64,000 bases of DNA, from positions 1-64,000 of the forward strand of contig JAISOW010000006.1 of the NCBI GenBank assembly GCA_031275345.1, read 5' to 3'. The notes beneath the pieces were generated by a model. It was not told the origin of the DNA. It did not search any database and was given only the letters and a program-made list of their open reading frames with translations. The stretch's first letter is position 1. Every line of letters starts with the position of its first letter. The DNA comes from Puniceicoccales bacterium. GTDB lineage: Bacteria > Verrucomicrobiota > Verrucomicrobiia > Opitutales > JAIRLM01. Position numbers and translations under genes: made by a program. Positions 41,471 to 49,629 of this stretch are shown here, piece after piece.

Positions 41471-43015
41471 GTGAAGAATTTTTACCTCACCACTGCCATT
41501 GACTATGCCAACGGCAGCCCCCACATCGGCCATGCCTATGAAAAAGTTTTGGCAGATGCCATCATCCGCTCCAGGCGCATGGAAGGGGTCAATTGCCATT
41601 TTCTCACAGGACTCGACGAGCATGGCCAAAAGGTGCAGGAAACGGCAACGCAGCGCGGCATGGCACCGCAGGATCTTTGCGACCTGGTGGCCCAGGATTT
41701 TCAAAAACTGTGCTCCCGGCTATCCATTGCCTACGACGACTACGTCCGTACTACCCAGCTACGCCATCGGACGGTGGTGCAGAGCATGCTGCTGCGGCTA
41801 CACGCCGCCGGTGAGATCTATAAAGCACCCTATCGCGGACTGTACAGTACGCGGGCGGAGCGCTTTGTGCTGGAACGGGAACGGGTGGATGGGAAATGGC
41901 CAGACGACATTGGGGACGTGGTGGAGCTGGAGGAAGAAAATTACTTTTTTAAACTTTCTCGGTACCAGGGCTGGCTGGTGGAATTTTTACAAAAAAATGT
42001 CAACTTCATCATCCCGTCCTTCCGCCAGCGGCAGGTGGTAGAATTTTTAAAGGAACCGCTCAATGATCTCTGCATTTCCCGGCCAAAGGCTCGGCTGCGG
42101 TGGGGTATCGAGCTGCCATTCGACGCCGGGTACGTGACCTACGTGTGGTTCGATGCCCTTGTGAACTATATCTCCGCCGTAGGCTACGGTCGGGAAGATT
42201 TTTTTCGCAACTGGCCGGCCGATCTGCACGTCATCGGAAAGGATATTCTTGTGCCGGCCCACGCCGTGTACTGGCCAATCATTCTCCACGCCGCAGGAGT
42301 CGAACTGCCAAAACAAATTTTGGCCCATGGCTGGTGGCTGGCCAAGGGTGGAGAAAAAATGTCCAAAAGCTTGGGAAATGTGGTAAAGCCGCTGGACTAC
42401 ATAGATCTCTATGGCCCGGATGCATTTCGCTATTTCGTGCTGCGGGAAATGGCCGTTGGCCAGGATAGCAACTTTTCCCATGAACTCTTTACGGCCCGCT
42501 ACCAGGGTGACCTGGCCAACGATTTGGGAAATTTGTTGAGCCGGTTGGTGCACATGGTGCGCTGCTATGCGGATGGCCGATTTCCGACCGCCTGGCCCGC
42601 CGGCCCAGAAGAGCTACAGCTGCAGAATCGGGCGACGGAGACCATTCGCCTGGTCCGCGCATTTTACCAAAGCCTCGAGTTTTCTTCCGCACTTGGAGAA
42701 ATTTTTTCTCTTTTGCAGGAAACCAACCGCTATGCAGAGCGGCGGGCGCCGTGGAAGCTGGCCAAACGTGCGAGTTGTGAAAGGGAATTGGAAACGGCGC
42801 TGGCATCCATGGGGGAAGCACTGCGCATCGCAGCGATTTTGCTCACTCCCGCCATCCCAACCGCTGCCCAGGAAATTTTGCGCCAGCTCGGACTGCCGGC
42901 GGTGTCCAACTGGCTGGATCTGGCATGGTCCAATGCGCTGGATGGAAAGGTAGTGGGCGAGGGGACCATCCTCTTTCCCCGGGTGGAGGAGGCTGGTGCG
43001 CTGTCCCCGCTGTGA
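41471..43015 (+). CDS. metG: Methionyl-tRNA synthetase
   Basis: Class I aminoacyl-tRNA synthetase. VKNFYLTTAIDYANGSPHIG then HAYEK carries the HIGH motif as HIGH-equivalent PHIGH, and KMSKS is intact in GGEKMSKSLGNVV. WFDALVNYISAVGYG and HVIGKDILVPAHAVYWP are family motifs. GTG 41471 is chosen by comparison with family N-termini and gives 514 residues. There is no C-terminal EMAP/dimerisation domain, and the zinc-knuckle cysteines are absent (the connective peptide reads ...YSTRAERFV), as in the zinc-less subgroup. Its end overlaps nrdR. Confidence 0.94.
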   Translation: MKNFYLTTAIDYANGSPHIGHAYEKVLADAIIRSRRMEGVNCHFLTGLDEHGQKVQETATQRGMAPQDLCDLVAQDFQKLCSRLSIAYDDYVRTTQLRHRTVVQSMLLRLHAAGEIYKAPYRGLYSTRAERFVLERERVDGKWPDDIGDVVELEEENYFFKLSRYQGWLVEFLQKNVNFIIPSFRQRQVVEFLKEPLNDLCISRPKARLRWGIELPFDAGYVTYVWFDALVNYISAVGYGREDFFRNWPADLHVIGKDILVPAHAVYWPIILHAAGVELPKQILAHGWWLAKGGEKMSKSLGNVVKPLDYIDLYGPDAFRYFVLREMAVGQDSNFSHELFTARYQGDLANDLGNLLSRLVHMVRCYADGRFPTAWPAGPEELQLQNRATETIRLVRAFYQSLEFSSALGEIFSLLQETNRYAERRAPWKLAKRASCERELETALASMGEALRIAAILLTPAIPTAAQEILRQLGLPAVSNWLDLAWSNALDGKVVGEGTILFPRVEEAGALSPL

Positions 43016-43457
43016 TGGAGGGGACAGCCGCGTATTGGATACGCGGACGGGCGTTGGGGCAATTCCCCATGCGGTCAAGCGCCGCCGCCAGTGCCTCGTC
43101 TGCGGCTTCCGCTTTTCAACGCTTGAAGTTCCTGTGCGGGAGGAAATTACCGTGCGCAAGCGCGATGGCAGCGTCGAAGAATTCGATCGGCAAAAAATCG
43201 TTGCCAGCCTGCAGTGCGCGCTAAAAAAAGGAAACCGGCGGCGGGATGAGGTGGATTCTTTGGCAGAGAAGGTGGTGGGGCTGCTGCTGGCGGCAAAGCC
43301 CGTCCAACTCACGTCGGAGGAAATTGGCAAGGAGGTGATGCGCTGCCTGCAGGGCTACGATCCGCTGGCCTATGCCCGCTTTTTGTCCGTGCATAAAAGT
43401 TTTGTAAATTTGGAAGAATTTCAAAAAACCCTATCAACCCATGGCGACGCTTTTTGA
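42996..43457 (+). CDS. nrdR: Transcriptional repressor NrdR
   Basis: ATP/dATP-responsive repressor of ribonucleotide reductase genes. An N-terminal zinc ribbon (CPRCDGGDSRVLDTR; RRRRQCLVCGFRFSTLE, here KRRRQCLVC) is followed by an ATP-cone (ITVRKRDGSVEEFDRQKIVA; SLQCALKKGNR; EVMRCLQGYDPLAYARFLSV). 153 residues. The start is GTG 42996 with a GGAGGAGG site (42984-42991) inside metG, one of the best sites in the window. The NrdA-like gene at 62431 could be a target. I did not find an obvious pair of NrdR boxes upstream of it. Confidence 0.93.
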   Translation: MRCPRCDGGDSRVLDTRTGVGAIPHAVKRRRQCLVCGFRFSTLEVPVREEITVRKRDGSVEEFDRQKIVASLQCALKKGNRRRDEVDSLAEKVVGLLLAAKPVQLTSEEIGKEVMRCLQGYDPLAYARFLSVHKSFVNLEEFQKTLSTHGDAF

Positions 43458-43779
43458 AAAAATTGCCACCGGTGCAATTGCGGCAGAAATTCTTTACCGC
43501 GATGACCGGTGCATGGTGCTGCGGGATATAGCCCCAAAGGCACCGCTCCACCTTCTCATTGTGCCGTTGCAACCAATTCCCAGCCTGGCGGCGGCGAACG
43601 ATGGCGATGGGCCATTGCTGGGCCACTTGCTGACGGTGACGCGGAAAATGGGGGAACAGTTTTCCCAAAAAGCTGACTACCGTGTGGTGATCAATTGCGG
43701 TGCAGCGGCAGGCCAAACGGTTCCCCATCTACACATTCACCTGCTGGCGGGAAGAGATTTTGCCTGGCCGCCTGGCTGA
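43441..43779 (+). CDS. HIT-family nucleotide hydrolase
   Basis: 112 residues. The histidine triad VPHLHIHLLAGRDFAWPPG ends the protein, and the N-terminal part has ATLFEKIATGAIAAEILYRD and PKAPLHLLIVPLQPI, matching HinT-type phosphoramidases. It overlaps nrdR by 17 bases, so metG-nrdR-hit looks like one operon. The physiological substrate of HinT proteins in bacteria is not settled. Confidence 0.92.
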   Translation: MATLFEKIATGAIAAEILYRDDRCMVLRDIAPKAPLHLLIVPLQPIPSLAAANDGDGPLLGHLLTVTRKMGEQFSQKADYRVVINCGAAAGQTVPHLHIHLLAGRDFAWPPG

Positions 43780-44114
43780 CAGGCAAATAACGCTAAATTT
43801 ATCCCGTCAAAAATTTTCTGTGGCAGCGGTTTATTTTTCTTTACTGAATGCGATGCATTTTTTGCTTGCCATTTTTAGGAAAGACCGTCAACCATGCGTT
43901 TGCCGGGGAGCATTGCAAGTTTTGCAAAAATTTGGGGTTGACGGATCTAATCCACTTCCTTGGCCAGTAAATTCGTAGAACGACGTCGCCTAGGCAGAAT
44001 TTTTTTTGCGTGTGCCACAGCGTGTCGCGCCAGTTCTCAACAAAGGCATGGGCACTCCGTGTAGCTGCCAGACCGATCGGGCACGGCAATTCGGTGGCAA
44101 CGGGACGGGGCGGC
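43780..44114. other. Intergenic region between convergent HIT and glycosyltransferase genes, with a long inverted repeat
   Basis: No convincing gene is seen in these 335 bases. CCGTCAACC (43885-43893) and GGTTGACGG (43936-43944) form a perfect 9-bp inverted repeat that extends outward with one unpaired base (AGA/TCT). The arms are 42 bases apart and enclose two TTGCAA palindromes. Both flanking genes read toward it. A T8 run lies at 43999-44006. It could serve as a terminator for both sides or be a structured RNA or protein site. A minus-strand frame here encodes a Trp-rich stretch (ENWRDTLWHTQKKFC) without a good start. Confidence 0.5.
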
Positions 44115-45389
44115 CTAGGTGGCAGCTTTTGCCCTGGCATGTTGGCCGTGAAAAGCTTCCAGATGGGCCACAAAATCACCGTAGACCTGGTCGGCTGAGA
44201 AGTGTTCACGAAAAACGCGCAGGCTGTTTTCGCGCATGGATTCCCGTAGCCGTGGCGATTGCAGCAGACGGCAAAGTAGGGCGTGGAGTGCGCACAGATC
44301 TTTTGGTGGGAAGCAGATGCCAAAATTATTCTGCCGCATGAGAAAGAAAAGTTCTCCGTGAAGAGAAGAAAGTACCGGTATGCCCATGGATAGAAAGTCC
44401 AGCGGTTTGTTGCGAATCGTGGTGCAGTGAATGTCCTTGTAGGGCAGCAGACCAACCGTTGTCACAGCCAGCAGCCGGTACAATTCCTGCTGGTCCAGCC
44501 AGCCGGTGACCGTAAGGTTGGGCAGGGATGGAAATTTTTTTTGCAATTTTCGACGAATCGGTTCCTCGCCGGCCAGCACAAAGTGCACGTCCCGTCGACC
44601 CTCGCCCAAAAACCTTCTAGCCAACCGCACCACCAGGTCGAAGTCGAAGGACGATCCAACACGGCCGATGCAGGTCACGATGTGCTGGACATCGGGCGCT
44701 GCCATGCGGAGCAGGTATTGCTTTTTCTGCTCTTCATCCAAAAAAATATCCCGCGGCGGCTCCTCGGTGGCAAAGGAAAAAATGCGGTCCCAGCGATTGG
44801 ATTTGCGGTCCGCCTGGCCGAGTGACCAGCGCATGCATTCCGTGGAAATTGCCGTAATGGCGTCGGCCCTGTGAAAAATTTTTTGAATCCTTCTCCGATC
44901 CTTGCGCAGAACCCAGCCAGCCAATTGCCGCCATGGAAATTTTAGGTTTTTTATCAACGAATCCGGCCAGGTGTCGCGCACGTCGAGTAGCAGCGGAATG
45001 CCGTGGCGGTGGGCATATTCGGAAACACTGCGGGCCAGAACCACCGGATGCAGAGAGCATAGAATCAGGTCTGGAAACACCTCCTCCGGGGCATACAGAT
45101 CAAATTGCGCGGCAACTTCCCGGCTGTGGCGGGCATGGCTCGGAGAAATATCCTTGGCATAGGAAGTTGGCCCATGAAGGAAGCGGTAGCGCAGGTTGGA
45201 ACCCAGCGTAACCTCCCGACTTTCCAAAAAACGAAAAGTTTTTCGCAGATGGTCAAAGGTTGAGGTCCAGCGAAGAACGTAGTTTCCTCGCTCCACCAGC
45301 CGATTGGCCAGCATTTCACTGCGAAATGGCCGGCTACCCCCATCGACAAATGAAACCGGTTCCCCCACCTGTACAACCCAAATGTTCAC
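44115..45389 (-). CDS. Glycosyltransferase, GT4-like
   Basis: 424 residues from GTG 45389, where the sequence takes the usual form NIWVVQVGEPVSFVDGG. A GT-B fold is suggested by an N-terminal acceptor half (LLLDVRDTWPDSLIK, ADAITAISTECM) and a C-terminal donor half (VTCIGRVGSSFDFDLVVRLA; HFVLAGEEPIRRKLQ; LTVTGWLDQQELYRLLAVTT; KPLDFLSMGIPVLSS). This is similar to exopolysaccharide and LPS glycosyltransferases. It is isolated from other polysaccharide genes. The sugar donor and acceptor are unknown. Confidence 0.8.
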   Translation of the reverse strand: MNIWVVQVGEPVSFVDGGSRPFRSEMLANRLVERGNYVLRWTSTFDHLRKTFRFLESREVTLGSNLRYRFLHGPTSYAKDISPSHARHSREVAAQFDLYAPEEVFPDLILCSLHPVVLARSVSEYAHRHGIPLLLDVRDTWPDSLIKNLKFPWRQLAGWVLRKDRRRIQKIFHRADAITAISTECMRWSLGQADRKSNRWDRIFSFATEEPPRDIFLDEEQKKQYLLRMAAPDVQHIVTCIGRVGSSFDFDLVVRLARRFLGEGRRDVHFVLAGEEPIRRKLQKKFPSLPNLTVTGWLDQQELYRLLAVTTVGLLPYKDIHCTTIRNKPLDFLSMGIPVLSSLHGELFFLMRQNNFGICFPPKDLCALHALLCRLLQSPRLRESMRENSLRVFREHFSADQVYGDFVAHLEAFHGQHARAKAAT

Positions 45390-45536
45390 AGCGCCACCCC
45401 ATGTAGATTGCTTTGCCGCCCGTGTCCAGCAGCATTTTCCGCACCCATTGGTTGGGAATGTGGCGTACGAATGGGACAATGGGCCATGGACGGTTTTTTG
45501 TAAAACCTTGGGAAGCCGAATATTTTACAAAAATTA

Positions 45537-45549
45537 TTGACCGGGTCAA
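45537..45549. promoter_or_regulatory. Palindrome overlapping a possible -35 element
   Basis: TTGACCGGGTCAA is a perfect 13-base palindrome (one central base) located 23 bases before the ATG at 45572. Its left half, TTGACC, resembles a -35 hexamer, and TATCTT follows about 15 bases downstream. It could be an operator for the two-repeat protein, or chance. Confidence 0.35.
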
Positions 45550-45571
45550 AAATTCTTTATCTTCTTAGTAT

Positions 45572-46684
45572 ATGGACAGTTACGACATCGATGGAGGGGT
45601 CCATCTTTGGATACACCGCTTCACAAATAGTCGAAAATTTTTGCAACATGAAAAGTACATTTCGACGGAAATAGGAATTGGCAATGTCTATTACTATGAG
45701 GCAAAGGATTGTGTCTTGTTCAATGCCCAGCGCATCATAGAGGTGGATGATTCGCAAAAAATTGACATGCTCGAGTGTGGAATACGCTGCTGCATCAATG
45801 CCTGCCCCGTGCACAACGTAAATATTATCGTCGGACTCGCAGTGTTGATCTTTTTTGCCCGGAATAGGGGGCTCTATCTTGTTCCCGAATGCGCCCGGGA
45901 ATGGGTTGCTACTTTCCAGTCCAGTCCCTGTTTGCAGCAGAACGTGGACCCTGCCGTCACAGCACTCATCGCTGGACTTTGCAAAAGTGGTTGGAAAAAC
46001 AATGCAACTCTATGCGATTTGGACCAAAACAGTTGGCCTTGCCGCGGCATTGAGTACTGCGCGTGGCAGCTGCTGAATTTTTCAAAATTTAGGACACATT
46101 CATGGCCAACGGAACAGTTAATAAATGCGCTGGTTAGGAGCGGCTGCGCCATGTGGCCATTGCCACCTTCTCTCCGGAGGTGGACGGGTTCGGCATATTC
46201 TCCGCTTGGTGGCTACTGGAAGAGTATGGACGCACTGCTGCAAAAAGGACTGCTCGGCGTTGAAAAATTTCCAAAAAAAATGCAAAATTTTGTGACAACA
46301 AACGAACTGCACAACACCGTCGTGACTCTCCTAGGCAGATGGGATTGGGCACTGGCGCGCCTATTGATAGAAACCTGCAGCAAAAGGTGTGAAAGGTACG
46401 ATGTAAATGTTGTCACCTGCCTTGCGCTGCTGATTGTCATCGCAAAAGGTGATATCCATTTCCACGGGGCGATTTTTCTCCAAGGGCTGTGCGCACTGTT
46501 TCAAACCAACGTGCCCTTGCAAGACGTGAAAAATGGAATTGAGCACACCATCGCATGGGTTGGCCATGCCCTTGGCGCACGCGGTCCGGGAGCAACCATT
46601 GCCGACCTTTTTCCAAACATCTGGCCCATGCCAAACGTGGTTACGACGGTTGCCAAGAAAGTTTTGGCATGCGACAAAACCTAA
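45572..46684 (+). CDS. Orphan protein built from two divergent repeats
   Basis: 370 residues, not recognised. Two regions align by eye. Residues ~78-170 begin VHNVNIIVGLAVLIFFARNR and continue VPECAREWVATFQ and WKNNATLCDLDQNSWP. Residues ~273-365 begin RYDVNVVTCLALLIVIAKGD and continue GAIFLQGLCALFQ and GPGATIADLFPNIWP. In each case Cys-containing helices precede (IDMLECGIRCC; ARLLIETCSKRC). The internal duplication argues strongly that the frame is real. Cys and Trp are frequent; there is no signal peptide. It is divergent from the glycosyltransferase and convergent with cas3. Confidence 0.6.
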   Translation: MDSYDIDGGVHLWIHRFTNSRKFLQHEKYISTEIGIGNVYYYEAKDCVLFNAQRIIEVDDSQKIDMLECGIRCCINACPVHNVNIIVGLAVLIFFARNRGLYLVPECAREWVATFQSSPCLQQNVDPAVTALIAGLCKSGWKNNATLCDLDQNSWPCRGIEYCAWQLLNFSKFRTHSWPTEQLINALVRSGCAMWPLPPSLRRWTGSAYSPLGGYWKSMDALLQKGLLGVEKFPKKMQNFVTTNELHNTVVTLLGRWDWALARLLIETCSKRCERYDVNVVTCLALLIVIAKGDIHFHGAIFLQGLCALFQTNVPLQDVKNGIEHTIAWVGHALGARGPGATIADLFPNIWPMPNVVTTVAKKVLACDKT

Positions 46685-46949
46685 AACAATGCCCAGCCAG
46701 GTGATCAGCCGGAAGGATGGGGCGACGATTTTTGCGTCCAAACCATCCATGAAAATGGACGGTAATTTCGCCACATCCCAAGGGCCAGGGCCGCCCCCTG
46801 GAATGATCCACAATGTATTCTAGGCCATGCGCCCATGTGTGTAGGCAGGCGAAGGACGTCCAGATAACCGCCGAATGTGGTGTCGATGGTTGTGGGTTTG
46901 GGTCCCGTCCACCATCCCATTCGGCAAGCGGCCTGCCGAACTTGCCAGT

Positions 46950-49523
46950 TCAGAACATGCCATCGCCGTCCTCTCCCACCTCACCATTCTCTTCAAGTCG
47001 TTGCAGGCCAATCCCATCTCCGTCGTAGCAAAGTGTTTTGGTCTCCTCAGCGTCGACCACACACAGGTGGGAATGCTGGTAGGCCGTGCCATCCAGCCTA
47101 AACTTTTTCGCATTGTCACAAAAATACTTCGGCACCCGTATTGCCTTTTTTCGCAATTCGAAAAAAAATTTTCCATCGAAGGAAGTTTGTAAAAATTTGC
47201 CAAAAATTTCCCTATCCCCGGGTGGTAGAAGGATCAATTCCACGGTTTCGACGGCGATGAGACGCACTTTTGCGCATTCCGCATCGTCCCGTGATAGGAT
47301 GGTATTGTTCAAGTCCATCGCATTCACCGCATGCATGCGCAGATTTTCCACATCGTTCAAAAATTCTTCGCGCGCTTCCCGAAGGTCGGCATTTTCCAAA
47401 AAATTGCTATCTTCGTAGGTATCCTTCAATAGCCCGCGGATGTCGTCCGGAAATGTGAGCCTTGTTCTTTGGCTAAGTACCCTGTGGGACCGTTCCAGAA
47501 TGTAGGGTGAATAGACCTTCGCACTCCTGCCATAGGCGTCGGCGAAGGAAACGGCCGAATGCTTTTTTTTGTGCCTTCTACCACTGTCCATCGCCGTGTT
47601 TTTCAAAAATTTTGCGGTCTGGTCTGACATCCTGTTGTCGCGAAAGACATACACCCTGCCGTCGGGTTCGCACCCTGCGCAGCGGTTGGAACGGCCATGT
47701 CGACGGCAGCGGCCCATGCGCTGCAGCAGCATGTCTGTTGGGCAATGCTCCGTAAAAAGTGTGTCACAGTCGATGTCCAAGGACTGCTCCGCCACCTGGG
47801 TGGCCACGAGTATGCATGGCTTTCTCATTCCATTGCCATTTCCCAGCCGCTCGGTCCAGTGGCCTTCGATGCGCCCACGATCTTCGGCTGTGAAACGGGA
47901 GTGCATGAGGCCCAAAATGTCTTCGCCCCGCAGATCGTGGCATTTTTCGCATAGAGCCCTGCGAAAGTAGAGATAGTCTTCCTGGGCCTGAACAACCGTA
48001 TTGCGCAGCCATAGGACACACTCCCCGTTCTCCAGCCGTCCAAGGGCATCATCGTAGAAGGACATGCGGTTGCCATCATCATAGGAGATATCATAGCTGC
48101 GGGGCTGTTCCCGGTCCACGGCCCGCAACTTGACCTTCCCTTCCCGGTGCAGCCGGTAGGTAATTGCGGGAAAGTGGTCACCGCCGGATGGAAGCTCGCC
48201 CGGATCGGACAGGCCCAAAAGTTCTGCCTTTTTTTCTACGGTGAGCGTGCCGGAAAGAATGATGACCGTGCTGCCCAAATTGCCCATCACTTTGATAAAT
48301 TCTTGGATGATGGTCGCAGTGTAGGTGTCATAGGAATGCACTTCGTCCAAAATAATGACCCGATTGGCGAGGGCAAAGGTTCGCAGGGCAGCGTGCTTCA
48401 CGTTGATGCACTGCAGCAGGGCCTGGTCGATTGTGCCAACGCCGTAGCGGCAGAGCATGCGGCGTCTGTTGGTACTAAACCAGTCCCAATCATCATCACC
48501 TTCCTCCACCTGGCCCTGGAGCAGATTGCCATGGATGAGTTCCACCAACTTTTCCGAATCGTCGTCCCACCCATCGGCGCCGAGATTTTGGACGAATGCG
48601 CAAACTCGGCTATGAATTTTTTCCGATGTCAGCTGCGTTGGCAGTGCAAAGTACAAACCGCTGTGCTCCATTTTTAGTAGATTGCGGACGGCAAGGAGGG
48701 CCGCCTCCGTCTTCCCCTGGCCCATGGACGCCTCGACGATGAAGAGACCGGGTTCTACGGCAACCTGGGCCATTGCCAGCTGGAGAGCATTGGGACTGTC
48801 CAGCCCGAAGAGGGTGGAAAAATCTTTTTCACAGTCCACTTGGGCCCGAAAAAGTTGTGGTAGTTCCACAACCAATCCGTCGGCACGCACAGCAGCTTCT
48901 TCATCGGTCAGTTCTTTGCCATCTTCGTAGGGAAAAATCCTGCGATTCGAAGCGAGCCAGTCGGCCAGCACGGTGAGACCCGCAAAAAATTTTACAATCT
49001 CTTGCCGGCTCCTACCTATCTTTGGCAAAAGCCGGCGCAAATAGGATCCAATGTCTTCGCCATCGTCCGGCGGTGTGAGGTTGAATTTGGGAAAAATTTC
49101 CCGGACAACGTCTGCGGCAAGCTCATTTGTCATTTCCAGCGTTGGATTCGTATACAATTTTCCGCAGTACCATCGGCCGTGGTGTGCTCCAAGTGCTCTA
49201 GGCCAGGGAAAATTGTCTCCTCCATCGGTCGTTCCTGGAGTGCTCAGCAAAAACTCCAAAAAATGTTGGCTATGCCAGTTGTGGGGATGCAAGGGATCAC
49301 CCTTGCCATTTTTGAACAATTGCCTTTGAAAATCATTGTTTGCCTTGCCAATGTCGTGGAGTGCGGCAATAAATGGAAAGAATTCGTGGCCATGGACATA
49401 GTCTTTTAAAAACTTGGCAGGAAAAGATTTCAGCAGCCGTTGGGCCACGTAGCCAACGTCGCGAAGGTGGCTGGCCAAGCGGCAGCACGGCTGTCCGTTG
49501 GAATCCGTCTTGGCGTAGAGCAT
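46950..49523 (-). CDS. cas3: CRISPR-associated helicase/nuclease Cas3 (orphan)
   Basis: 857 residues with an N-terminal HD nuclease and an SF2 helicase. HD part: ALHDIGKANNDFQ (residues ~55-68), ALGAHHGRWYCG, and LTVLADWLASN. Helicase part: EASMGQGKTEAAL (Walker A), FALPTQLTSEKIHSRV, IILDEVHSYDTY (DExH), ILSGTLT, LVATQVAEQSLDID and LLQRMGRCRRHGR. The start at ATG 49523 fits Cas3 N-termini (YAKTDSNGQ...LASHL). No cas1, cas2, cas5, cas7, cas8 or repeat array is visible nearby. The frame is intact, so it may work with Cascade genes located elsewhere. Confidence 0.88.
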   Translation of the reverse strand: MLYAKTDSNGQPCCRLASHLRDVGYVAQRLLKSFPAKFLKDYVHGHEFFPFIAALHDIGKANNDFQRQLFKNGKGDPLHPHNWHSQHFLEFLLSTPGTTDGGDNFPWPRALGAHHGRWYCGKLYTNPTLEMTNELAADVVREIFPKFNLTPPDDGEDIGSYLRRLLPKIGRSRQEIVKFFAGLTVLADWLASNRRIFPYEDGKELTDEEAAVRADGLVVELPQLFRAQVDCEKDFSTLFGLDSPNALQLAMAQVAVEPGLFIVEASMGQGKTEAALLAVRNLLKMEHSGLYFALPTQLTSEKIHSRVCAFVQNLGADGWDDDSEKLVELIHGNLLQGQVEEGDDDWDWFSTNRRRMLCRYGVGTIDQALLQCINVKHAALRTFALANRVIILDEVHSYDTYTATIIQEFIKVMGNLGSTVIILSGTLTVEKKAELLGLSDPGELPSGGDHFPAITYRLHREGKVKLRAVDREQPRSYDISYDDGNRMSFYDDALGRLENGECVLWLRNTVVQAQEDYLYFRRALCEKCHDLRGEDILGLMHSRFTAEDRGRIEGHWTERLGNGNGMRKPCILVATQVAEQSLDIDCDTLFTEHCPTDMLLQRMGRCRRHGRSNRCAGCEPDGRVYVFRDNRMSDQTAKFLKNTAMDSGRRHKKKHSAVSFADAYGRSAKVYSPYILERSHRVLSQRTRLTFPDDIRGLLKDTYEDSNFLENADLREAREEFLNDVENLRMHAVNAMDLNNTILSRDDAECAKVRLIAVETVELILLPPGDREIFGKFLQTSFDGKFFFELRKKAIRVPKYFCDNAKKFRLDGTAYQHSHLCVVDAEETKTLCYDGDGIGLQRLEENGEVGEDGDGMF

Positions 49524-49629
49524 ATTCGGCGAGGGCACCTCATTAGGGTGCAATATTTTTTAAAAATCGCAATTATGAAGTTGCAAAAAGAGCGCTGAAC
49601 AGCTGGCCAGGCTTGCCACGGAGTTCTGT

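Noticed and set aside
43841-44455. Minus-strand open frame with a Trp-rich stretch (ENWRDTLWHTQKKFC)
   Set aside because: Most of it is out of frame within the glycosyltransferase gene, the remainder has no good start, and no family was recognised.
45390-49629. CRISPR array next to cas3
   Set aside because: I looked through the flanks and found no regularly spaced repeats.
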